A DNA stretch of 32,667 nt from an uncultured Gammaproteobacteria bacterium (GTDB lineage: Bacteria > Pseudomonadota > Gammaproteobacteria > Arenicellales > CAJQKF01). Positions 1 to 6,590 of this stretch are shown here, one piece after another (within the stretch, counting starts at the first letter, position 1; the number at the start of each line of letters is the position of its first letter). Position numbers and translations under genes: made by a program. Under the pieces are notes generated by a model. The model saw nothing but the letters and a program-made list of their open reading frames with translations, was not told where the DNA came from and searched no databases. The stretch is taken from contig CAJQKF010000042.1 in assembly GCA_905478855.1 (NCBI GenBank), positions 1 to 32,667 on the forward strand, read 5' to 3'.

Positions 1-383
1 GATTTTAAAAATAAACTGCGAGCGCCTGCTAAACTGTAATTAACATGAGATGCTACTTTCCCAATATCGCCATTTTCAATATTTCTCTGAATTTCTTCGA
101 AAGCGGTTTGAAATAGAGCTTCTGGAGGTAAGGCCTGACCATCCCACTCGTTTAATGACTCCACTAGTGCTGGCATCAAGGTGACCATGCGTGGATTATC
201 CACGCTTCGATACAACATATTGCCAATCGGTATTATAAACGTTAACACTATAAAAATTAAAAGCGGCGCAACCAAAAAGAAGGCAGTCATCTTTTTCTTG
301 TGCTCTGCTTTGGAAAGCTGCTCTTTAAGCGGCACACCGTTAATCAATATGGGTCCAGATGAAGTTTCGGCTAATGTACTCAC
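1..383 (-). CDS. Pot-type (spermidine/putrescine class) ABC transporter permease, PotB-like, C-terminus beyond window
   Basis: Only the first 127 codons are in the window; the gene continues past the left edge. The start is taken as GTG because AAGGGAG lies seven bases upstream. A soluble N-terminus of about 30 residues ending in KKKM leads into a strong transmembrane helix (AFFLVAPLLLIFIVLTFIIP) followed by a periplasmic stretch, the usual beginning of PotB-class inner-membrane permeases. It lies 55 bp downstream of a PotA-type ATPase on the same strand, so the two probably form one operon. The substrate cannot be told from this fragment; polyamines or quaternary amines are plausible for the family. 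The EAA loop that contacts the ATPase would be outside the window. Confidence 0.8.
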   Translation of the reverse strand, partial: MSTLAETSSGPILINGVPLKEQLSKAEHKKKMTAFFLVAPLLIFIVLTFIIPIGNMLYRSVDNPRMVTLMPALVESLNEWDGQALPPEALFQTAFEEIQRNIENGDIGKVASHVNYSLAGARSLFLK

Positions 384-438
384 TTTAGACTCCCTTAATT
401 CGTAAAATACTTGTAATCATAATTATCATCGTAATCAC

Positions 439-1539
439 CTATGGTTGATGATCTAAGGCACGACAATCACTACTTTGCCATCCAACAGTCGTTGTCTCGC
501 CTTCTACAAGATGACTGTGCGTTGATGAATTAGGAACCTTAACTATGAATTCTTCCTGTCCACATAAAGCCAGACGAGCGCGAATATGATCACCGAGATA
601 AATCAACTCACGAACCTCGGCTTTAACTACATTTGGACAACTCCCAGCTTCCGGATCGACAGTAACCCGCTCGGGTCGCAACGATAATGTGGTTTTACTT
701 CCAACATCACCTATATTTACAGCGAGAGCTTGCATGACTTCACCGGTATCGAGCTTAACATCACAATTTTCACCATCCACACTAACGATGTCACCATGCA
801 AGGTGTTATTTTCGCCAATAAACTGTGCTACAAATGAATTAACTGGTTTCTCATATAACTCAGCAGGGGCAGCCAACTGTTGAACCACACCATCATCAAA
901 TACACAAACCCGATTCGACATCGTCAGTGCTTCTGACTGATCATGGGTTACATAAACCACGGTAACACCCAAATTTTCATGAATATGCTTTATCTCGTAT
1001 TGCATCTGTTCTCGCAGTTGCTTGTCCAGAGCTCCGAGTGGCTCGTCCATCAACACTAACTTTGGCTCAAATACTAATGCACGTGCAACGGCAACACGCT
1101 GTTGTTGACCACCTGAAAGTTGTCCTGGTCGTCGTCCTCCAAATGCACCTAGTTGAACCATATCAAGCGCTTTCTTCACTCGCTGATCTATTTCAGACTT
1201 ACTCATTTTTCTAACGATTAGCGGGTACGCTAGGTTTTCAAATACAGACAAGTGGGGAAATAATGCGTAATTTTGAAAAACCATTCCTATTTCACGTTTC
1301 CACGGTGGCACGTTATTTATCGGTTCGCCATCTAAACTAATTTCACCACTCGTTGCTGTTTCAAATCCTGCTAGCATCATCAAACAGGTGGTCTTGCCAG
1401 AACCTGATGGGCCTAGCATGGTGAGGAACTCACCACTCTGAACATCCAAATTAAAGTTTTTTACGACTAAGATTTCTCCGTCATAACTCTTTTGAACATT
1501 CGCAAATCGTACGTAAGCGTCATTTTTATTTTCTGCCAT
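439..1539 (-). CDS. Pot-type ABC transporter ATP-binding protein (PotA-like)
   Basis: The 366-residue protein is a complete ABC ATPase with a C-terminal TOBE region, the length expected for PotA. Visible motifs are Walker A GPSGSGKTT (about residues 43-51), Q-loop Q89, signature LSGGQQQ (141-147), Walker B LVLMDEP (161-167) and the switch histidine in THD (H199). The last 120 residues match the regulatory TOBE fold of spermidine/putrescine and Fe3+ importers, including the typical SLRPERV motif. It powers import at the cytoplasmic face of the inner membrane. The permease gene follows 55 bp downstream. A promoter-like sequence with a small palindrome lies just upstream. Substrate is unassigned: the nearby carnitine-type pathway suggests a quaternary amine, while family naming suggests polyamines. 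Confidence 0.92.
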   Translation of the reverse strand: MAENKNDAYVRFANVQKSYDGEILVVKNFNLDVQSGEFLTMLGPSGSGKTTCLMMLAGFETATSGEISLDGEPINNVPPWKREIGMVFQNYALFPHLSVFENLAYPLIVRKMSKSEIDQRVKKALDMVQLGAFGGRRPGQLSGGQQQRVAVARALVFEPKLVLMDEPLGALDKQLREQMQYEIKHIHENLGVTVVYVTHDQSEALTMSNRVCVFDDGVVQQLAAPAELYEKPVNSFVAQFIGENNTLHGDIVSVDGENCDVKLDTGEVMQALAVNIGDVGSKTTLSLRPERVTVDPEAGSCPNVVKAEVRELIYLGDHIRARLALCGQEEFIVKVPNSSTHSHLVEGETTTVGWQSSDCRALDHQP

Positions 1540-1583
1540 GTCACACCGTTTTTCAAAATTTAAGGACTGTATACTTTACTTGC

Positions 1584-1637
1584 TGGGAACTTCCCAACCA
1601 GATTTTTGAATCTATCTATACGCTTTTAAATGATCAA
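1584..1637 (-). promoter_or_regulatory. Predicted promoter and palindrome upstream of the PotA-like gene
   Basis: On the minus strand TTGATC (1637-1632) and TAGATT (1614-1609) are separated by 17 bases, a reasonable sigma-70 promoter that would start transcription near 1602. Just downstream is the perfect palindrome TGGGAACTTCCCA (1584-1596), well placed to be an operator at the start of the transcript. No regulator for it is known in this window. Predicted by eye only. Confidence 0.35.
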
Positions 1638-1705
1638 CATTCTATGTAGCAGTTGACCATAAATCCTACCTACTCGTTGTTATTGATGATTACTTATCCT
1701 TAATT

Positions 1706-1732
1706 CTTGCTCAGATCGTAAGTTTGAGCAAG
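1706..1732. other. Inverted repeat between the nitrilase and PotA-like genes
   Basis: CTTGCTCA (1706-1713) and TGAGCAAG (1725-1732) form a perfect 8-bp stem with an 11-base loop, about 90 bp beyond the nitrilase stop codon. No run of T follows on either strand, so it is a weak terminator at best. It may instead stabilise the 3' end of the nitrilase mRNA. The rest of 1640-1822 shows nothing I can name. Confidence 0.25.
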
Positions 1733-1822
1733 ACCAAATCTCTATTTAGATTTAAATTATTTAGTTCCCGCGCAAGATTTCGATACAAATATAAGAGAAA
1801 TCGGTTAATCATGAGGTGACTT

Positions 1823-2644
1823 TTAGAGTGCCTCGTAGTGGTTAAGCTTGTCTGCCAGAAAAGTATAGTTTCGTCGTATAGCCCTGATACAATCAGAAGA
1901 AACAGTAAATCGTTCAAAACATTCAGCGGTATCATCTAGCATAATTATCGGCGAGCGTTGATCCGTCCATGGAGATGCAAACATAGATTGGCCGAAATCC
2001 ACTCCTGCTCTATTTAGACTTAATAAATAAATTTGATTTTCCATAGATCGTGTCGTTACAAAGGCTTTCCAGCTATCGAATGACTCATCACGAAAGTAGG
2101 CACCACTGTGTAAAATACAATCAACACTGTGATCCAACGTTAATGTACGAGATAGTTCCGGCATTCGAATATCGTAACAAATTATTGGAGAAAATCGAAT
2201 ATTGTTTATGGAAAATATGTGCAAACTTTCTCCACGTGAAAAAAAGTCTTTCTCCATTGACGCACCATACTGACACATGTGGAGTTTGTCGTAATACCCA
2301 CCTACATTCCCATTGGAATCAATAACTATTTGGGATATACGATATTGATCATCTTGTATACGCGGCATCCCAAAAACGATATGGCAAGAATATTTTTTTG
2401 CAACTTCCTGCCAAACACGAACGCTACGACCATCGAGAGTTTCAGCCAAGCTTTTCAATATGGAAAAAGATTGCCGACTATATTCAACAGTGCTCAATTC
2501 AGGAAGAACCACTAGATCGGAGCACTGCACAGACAATTTTTGAGAAATCAACTCAGAGATTCGATCAACGTGATTATCTCTATCGTCACAACTTCTCGTC
2601 TCTGGGACACTTACTTGGCAAGCAAGAATACTACATTGACTCAT
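1823..2644 (-). CDS. Carbon-nitrogen hydrolase (nitrilase superfamily), substrate unknown
   Basis: The catalytic triad of the superfamily is complete: Glu in VLPELS (E49), Lys in YYDKLHM (K120) and the nucleophile Cys in IICYDIRMPEL (C156), counted from the ATG at 2644. That start is preferred over an in-frame ATG 15 bases earlier because GGAAGAG lies six bases before it. At 273 residues it is a normal single-domain member. The IICYDIRMPE block resembles the omega-amidase/carbamoylase branches, which hydrolyse amides of small acids, but the substrate cannot be fixed. It is probably cytoplasmic, having no signal peptide. It is transcribed toward the Pot-type transporter genes but separated from them by 283 bp with its own promoter candidate, so the functional link is a guess. 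Confidence 0.85.
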   Translation of the reverse strand: MSQCSILACQVSVPETRSCDDRDNHVDRISELISQKLSVQCSDLVVLPELSTVEYSRQSFSILKSLAETLDGRSVRVWQEVAKKYSCHIVFGMPRIQDDQYRISQIVIDSNGNVGGYYDKLHMCQYGASMEKDFFSRGESLHIFSINNIRFSPIICYDIRMPELSRTLTLDHSVDCILHSGAYFRDESFDSWKAFVTTRSMENQIYLLSLNRAGVDFGQSMFASPWTDQRSPIIMLDDTAECFERFTVSSDCIRAIRRNYTFLADKLNHYEAL

Positions 2645-2987
2645 AGAACACTCTTCCATTATGAATTTAAAGCAGATGTTATCATCTGTTAGAAAGCATA
2701 AGACTGTTCATCGGTATCTTTGCACGTTTAAGTTAAGTAAATCCTAATTGACAATAAAATAACATTTGTATTTTGCCGTTATAGTTCCCTACTATAGATA
2801 ATTCTAAAGGATGGACACCTTATAGACACACCCATTCCGATCTTTTCTAAACTGCTTGAAGCAATTTATAGATTCAGGCATCCTCACCGTCTATCATTCG
2901 GATTCAAGAATAGTTTGGTTCGTCAGCGATCAGGATTGTTAGTTACTCTTAAAAAATAAATTTTCATACCATTATGAGGCATTGTCG
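2645..2987 (+). promoter_or_regulatory. Divergent control region, nitrilase / ExbB-like cassette
   Basis: This 343-bp stretch contains no convincing gene. On the plus strand TTGCCG (2773-2778) and GATAAT (2797-2802) with an 18-base spacer make a fair sigma-70 promoter, and a perfect TTGACA lies at 2748-2753. Either would leave a leader of about 180 bases before the cassette. A short palindrome TGCTTGAAGCA lies at about 2853-2863. Predictions are by eye. Confidence 0.35.
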
Positions 2988-3626
2988 TTGGAACGTTCCT
3001 ACCTTTTACTCTTGCGCTATTTACTCTTAAACATCACGGCCATAGCCATATTGGCTGCTGCATTTTTCCAAGGTTGGGTAATTGATATTTTTGCAACGGA
3101 CGCTACACGGCTTACTACTGTTATTGCTGGTGTTTTTATTGTCGGCTGGACTATATGCACCTATAAAATATGCCACTGTTCCCGAGAATTAAATTTAATT
3201 CGTAGCGATAATGCAGCAAGTCAATCTCGCATGCAGTGGTATGCAGGACTCACGAAAGAAGCCGGTGCCGAATCTCATGGCACAATTGCAGACTGTTTAC
3301 GATCCCGTTTGTACTCTCGGATCAGTGCAATACGTTTAGTCGCAAACCATCTAATTTTACTCGGGTTAATCGGAACAGTCATAGGGTTTATTATTGCTCT
3401 CAGCGGCGTAGATGAAGGCAGCGTAGCCGATGTCGGCTCAGTTGGCCCTATGGTTTCCAAACTAATCCAAGGCATGTCTGTAGCGTTATATACAACCCTA
3501 GTCGGAGCTGTTTTGCATGTATGGTTAACACTGTGTTATCAAGTTTTAGCAACTGGCACTATAAACCTCGCTAACGCCGTGATAGAGCGTAGCGAGGCAC
3601 CGACGTTTTATGCAGCACAAGCTTAG
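2988..3626 (+). CDS. MotA/TolQ/ExbB-type ion-channel protein of a three-gene membrane cassette
   Basis: Three membrane segments are visible: about residues 8-28, 42-60 and a C-terminal hydrophobic pair near 118-140 and 160-188. The core reads LGLIGTVIGF then, 22 residues later, LIQGMSVALYTTLVGA, matching the two signature helices of ExbB/TolQ (LGLFGTVWG and EALLATAIGL in E. coli), including the conserved pore threonines (T130 and T169/T170). In that family a pentamer forms a proton channel that drives an ExbD/TolR partner. The start is TTG at 2988, with GAGG eight bases upstream; a TTG at 2982 is also possible but too close to GAGG. The next gene begins 9 bp after the stop and encodes an ExbD-like helix. 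No TonB, TolA or flagellar gene is nearby. Confidence 0.8.
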   Translation: MERSYLLLLRYLLLNITAIAILAAAFFQGWVIDIFATDATRLTTVIAGVFIVGWTICTYKICHCSRELNLIRSDNAASQSRMQWYAGLTKEAGAESHGTIADCLRSRLYSRISAIRLVANHLILLGLIGTVIGFIIALSGVDEGSVADVGSVGPMVSKLIQGMSVALYTTLVGAVLHVWLTLCYQVLATGTINLANAVIERSEAPTFYAAQA

Positions 3627-3635
3627 GATCGCAGC

Positions 3636-4259
3636 ATGATACCGGATCCCTATACCGCTGATAATGAATCAGGTGATACTCTTTTTCGTGACGTTCTTAG
3701 TCTCGCACTTCTTGGGTTTATTGCAATAATCGTGCTTCTGTTGCCACACATCAATCCTAAGGGCGTTGAGAATGCTTCAAATGCTCCGATATCAGGCAAT
3801 CTTATAGTCGAGATAAACTGGCCAAATGAGAAACAAGTAGATGTCGACTTATGGTTACAGGCACCAAAAGACGTAGTTGTAGGATTCTCCAACAAAGGTG
3901 GCGCAATCTTTAATTTATTACGAGATGATTTAGGACGTATGCTTGATTTATCGAGTATAAATCATGAGATTGCCTATACTCGTGGCATTACGGCTGGCGA
4001 ATACACAATCAATGCACACCTATATCGCTCCAATGCAAGAACACCGCCTCCGATTAAAGTCGAGACAACAATCAGCATAAAGAAATTTAAGGAAGATGGG
4101 TCACCATTCGTTGCACCTTTGCTTTTCACAACAGCACATCTTGAACATCAGGGCCAAGAAATAACCTTGGTACGTTTTCAACTTACTGAAGAAGGAACAT
4201 TGGTTAAAAATTCAGTACATAGCCTTTATCGACAACTGCGTACACAACAGACTAAATAA
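3636..4259 (+). CDS. Membrane-anchored periplasmic protein with ExbD-like helix and non-ExbD C-terminal domain
   Basis: The 207-residue protein has one N-terminal helix beginning TLFRDVLSLALLGFIAI (residues 15-31). The pattern T-x-F-x-D-V aligns with the ExbD helix TPFIDVMLVLL, putting D19 at the place of the single essential ExbD aspartate (D25 in E. coli). The remaining 165 residues do not look like the ExbD/TolR periplasmic domain. They contain VDVDLWLQAP (about 68-77), FSNKGG, FNLLRDDLG and a beta-rich region with AGEYTINAHLYR, suggesting a beta-sandwich that might bind a ligand or cell-wall polymer. It lies between the ExbB-like gene (9 bp upstream) and the next membrane gene (no gap). 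The stator role is inferred from the helix and neighbour; the periplasmic function is unknown. Confidence 0.7.
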   Translation: MIPDPYTADNESGDTLFRDVLSLALLGFIAIIVLLLPHINPKGVENASNAPISGNLIVEINWPNEKQVDVDLWLQAPKDVVVGFSNKGGAIFNLLRDDLGRMLDLSSINHEIAYTRGITAGEYTINAHLYRSNARTPPPIKVETTISIKKFKEDGSPFVAPLLFTTAHLEHQGQEITLVRFQLTEEGTLVKNSVHSLYRQLRTQQTK

Positions 4260-4772
4260 ATGACTGAAATCTCCATTCTATTTGTCACACTTGTACTAAT
4301 CGGATGCTTACTTGGCATTATTGCGATCTGGTCAAGACGAAAATTGTGGGTACGTGTATTTGCTACGCTGATATTTTTAGCATTCTCCGGCACAGGTCTT
4401 TTTGCTTTGGTCGATTTACTCAGCCGACCAAAACCAACAAACCTTGAGATAATAAATAAAGATATCGATGAGGCCTTAGTTCTTGCCGTAAATGTTGAAG
4501 AAGGTATTGCCATATACGTGTGGTTAAAATTTCCAAATTTTAACGAACCACGGGCTTATGCGTATCCATGGAATCTTGAAATGGCGAGTGAGTTGAAAAA
4601 GGCTATTAAACAAGCTAATGATGACCGTACTCAGCTTCGAATGCGCCAACCATTCGATCCTTCAAATGAAATACGCAAAGCTCCACGATTCTATTCCTTA
4701 CCACCAGAACGTCTACCGTTGAAACCCGAATCCGATCCGCTAAAATATCAACATCCTAGCATTTCCGCATAG
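4260..4772 (+). CDS. Two-helix membrane protein, third gene of the ExbB-like cassette
   Basis: The 170-residue protein starts at the base right after the stop of the previous gene, so the two are almost certainly translated together. Two transmembrane segments (about 4-23 and 31-52) precede a soluble domain rich in charged residues, with YAYPWNLEMASELKKAI and a proline-rich C-terminus (SLPPERLPLKPES). I do not recognise a named family and the sequence shows no catalytic motif. Strict linkage to the ExbB-like and ExbD-like genes suggests an accessory or effector subunit of the same inner-membrane complex. The orientation of the soluble domain is not clear from the sequence. Confidence 0.7.
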   Translation: MTEISILFVTLVLIGCLLGIIAIWSRRKLWVRVFATLIFLAFSGTGLFALVDLLSRPKPTNLEIINKDIDEALVLAVNVEEGIAIYVWLKFPNFNEPRAYAYPWNLEMASELKKAIKQANDDRTQLRMRQPFDPSNEIRKAPRFYSLPPERLPLKPESDPLKYQHPSISA

Positions 4773-4780
4773 ATAGGGTT

Positions 4781-5650
4781 TTACTGTTTAGATTCGCGCC
4801 AAATGATATAAATTCCAGATCCAATAATAGTTGCGATTCCGCAATAGACAAGGGTGGCCGGAATTTCGCCCCAGAAAACGATTCCGGCTATTACGCCCCA
4901 GATAAGCTGTATGTATTTAAACGGAGCCACTACACCCACCTGGGCATATCGAAACGCCTCAATAAGGAAGTAGTGTGCCAGTACAAAGCTACATGCTGAA
5001 AAACTAAACCATGCTATATGATTTACCCCAACAGGTTCCCAGCCAAATGGCATCGTTAATGCACCAGCAAGCACCAACATCATCGCTGTACTCAAGATAA
5101 TACGATAAGAAGATTCGATAGTAGTTAAGGAGCGCGTAACGATATCTCTAAACGCATCTGATACTGCGACGATTAATGGCAATATCATTGCCCAGTGCAT
5201 GGCTGAACTACCTGGTCTAATGATGATTAACACACCAAAAAAACCACAGACCACCGCTAAGATCCGATGAACTCCGACATTTTCTTTGAGGAATATTTTA
5301 CCGAATAATGTCATAAAAATCGGCCCTGCGAATGCGATTGCGACCACCTCGGCAAGGGGTAAATAACGCAGTGCCGTAACAAAGGCAAACGATCCAATGA
5401 GATACATAATACTCCGCAGAATATGACCACGATACTCTACAAAGGCAAAAGGAGATTTTCCTTCAAACTTGAGTATACATATCGAGATAGCACCAATAAT
5501 AAGAGCTTGTATACATAGAATCTGACCGACAGGAAAATGAGGTACCAACCATTTCGTTATTCCGTCGTTAAGCGTTAGAAATATTCCTGCCAACAACATC
5601 GATAGGATTCCACGAGTATTGGGGCTAAGTAGGGAGATCCACGTTTTCAA
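4781..5650 (-). CDS. DMT superfamily transporter (EamA type) no. 1
   Basis: A 289-residue, roughly ten-helix inner-membrane protein made of two EamA repeats. The first repeat ends in LRYLPLAEVVAIAFAGPIFMTLFGKIFLKENV and the second in a GVIAGIVFWGEIP block, both typical of drug/metabolite transporters that export or import small metabolites. The start codon is TTG (5650) with no strong ribosome binding site. It follows the PotC-type permease by 45 bp on the same strand and converges with the ExbB-like cassette, 8 bp from its last stop. The opening segment, MLLAGIFLTLNDGITKWL, resembles a subgroup common in proteobacteria that includes SAM or nucleotide-sugar type annotations, but substrate is not predictable. 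Confidence 0.85.
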   Translation of the reverse strand: MKTWISLLSPNTRGILSMLLAGIFLTLNDGITKWLVPHFPVGQILCIQALIIGAISICILKFEGKSPFAFVEYRGHILRSIMYLIGSFAFVTALRYLPLAEVVAIAFAGPIFMTLFGKIFLKENVGVHRILAVVCGFFGVLIIIRPGSSAMHWAMILPLIVAVSDAFRDIVTRSLTTIESSYRIILSTAMMLVLAGALTMPFGWEPVGVNHIAWFSFSACSFVLAHYFLIEAFRYAQVGVVAPFKYIQLIWGVIAGIVFWGEIPATLVYCGIATIIGSGIYIIWRESKQ

Positions 5651-5695
5651 TAGAACAATAGTCGGTTAAAACGACTTAAACCATATTTTGTCACC

Positions 5696-6577
5696 CTAAT
5701 TGACGCGGTGAAGATTGGTTGTAAGACGCTCATTGCGGCGTCGAAGCAATTCAACTATCGTCAATAAAACGATAGATAATGCGATAAGGATAGTCGCGAC
5801 CGCGAGTATGGATAGATTAATTTCCTGACGCAATCCAGCCAACATATGCATCGGTAAAGTAACCTGTTCTGGCCCCGCCAAAAATGTTGCCACAACGACT
5901 TCATCTAAAGATGTAACAAAGGCAAAAAGTGCACCAGTTGCAACCCCAGGATAAATTAACGGAAGTATAATTTTAAAAAATGTTGTTACAGGCTTAGCGC
6001 CCAAGCCGTAAGATGCACGGATATAAACATCATCAAAACCGACTAATGTCGCCGTAACAGTAACGACAACAAAAGGCGTTCCAAGAGCTGTGTGGGTAAG
6101 AATTAGGCCAGTATACGTATAGGCGAGATCAATTGATGAGTAGAAAATAAACATACCTGCACCAGTGATAATTATCGGCACAATCAATGGTGAAATTAGC
6201 ATCGCCATGATTGGACCGCGCAGCGGCATCGCCGACCGACTTAGGCCGATCGCGGCCGTTGTACCCAGTGTAGTTGCTAACACAGTGGTGACTATCGCTA
6301 TAAAAAAGCTATTCTTTGCAGCCATTACCCATTCAGATGTATCACCCGGTCGATAAGGAGACTGCAAAAGTTCACGGTACCACTTTAATGAAAATGCTTC
6401 AGGCTCAAGCCTCAGCATACTATCGGTGAACGTAAAAAAAGACTCGGCGTTAAATGACAGCGGAATAACCACCATAATGGGCACAATAAGAAACCCAAAT
6501 ATCAATGTGCAAATCCCTAAGAACACATAGTGCCAAAGACGTTGAAGTGGTGACGCGTATGATGGAAGGGAACTCAT
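5696..6577 (-). CDS. Pot-type ABC transporter permease, PotC-like
   Basis: The 293-residue protein has about six transmembrane helices and the cytoplasmic EAA loop ASYGLGAKPVTTFFKIILP (about residues 188-206), the contact site for the PotA-type ATPase. The N-terminal part with FLIVPIMVVIPLSFN and the segment SLKWYRELL are typical of PotC-class permeases of spermidine/putrescine and related amine importers. It begins 13 bp after the CoA ligase stop, so it is probably the last member of the acyl-CoA dehydrogenase-ligase transcript. A cognate ATPase and PotB-like permease are present about 4-5 kb away at 1-1539, but no substrate-binding protein is in the window. Linkage to the carnitine-type genes suggests uptake of a quaternary amine; this is inference. 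Confidence 0.85.
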   Translation of the reverse strand: MSSLPSYASPLQRLWHYVFLGICTLIFGFLIVPIMVVIPLSFNAESFFTFTDSMLRLEPEAFSLKWYRELLQSPYRPGDTSEWVMAAKNSFFIAIVTTVLATTLGTTAAIGLSRSAMPLRGPIMAMLISPLIVPIIITGAGMFIFYSSIDLAYTYTGLILTHTALGTPFVVVTVTATLVGFDDVYIRASYGLGAKPVTTFFKIILPLIYPGVATGALFAFVTSLDEVVVATFLAGPEQVTLPMHMLAGLRQEINLSILAVATILIALSIVLLTIVELLRRRNERLTTNLHRVN

Positions 6578-6590
6578 AAAATAGACTCAG

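Noticed and set aside
181..405. Plus-strand 74-codon open frame at the left end
   Set aside because: It lies opposite the PotB-like permease, whose GTG start has a strong ribosome binding site and a typical first helix.
2988..4772. Zorya-type anti-phage defence (ZorA/ZorB use MotA/MotB-like proteins)
   Set aside because: No OmpA-like peptidoglycan-binding domain in the partner and no ZorC, ZorD or ZorE nuclease/helicase gene nearby.
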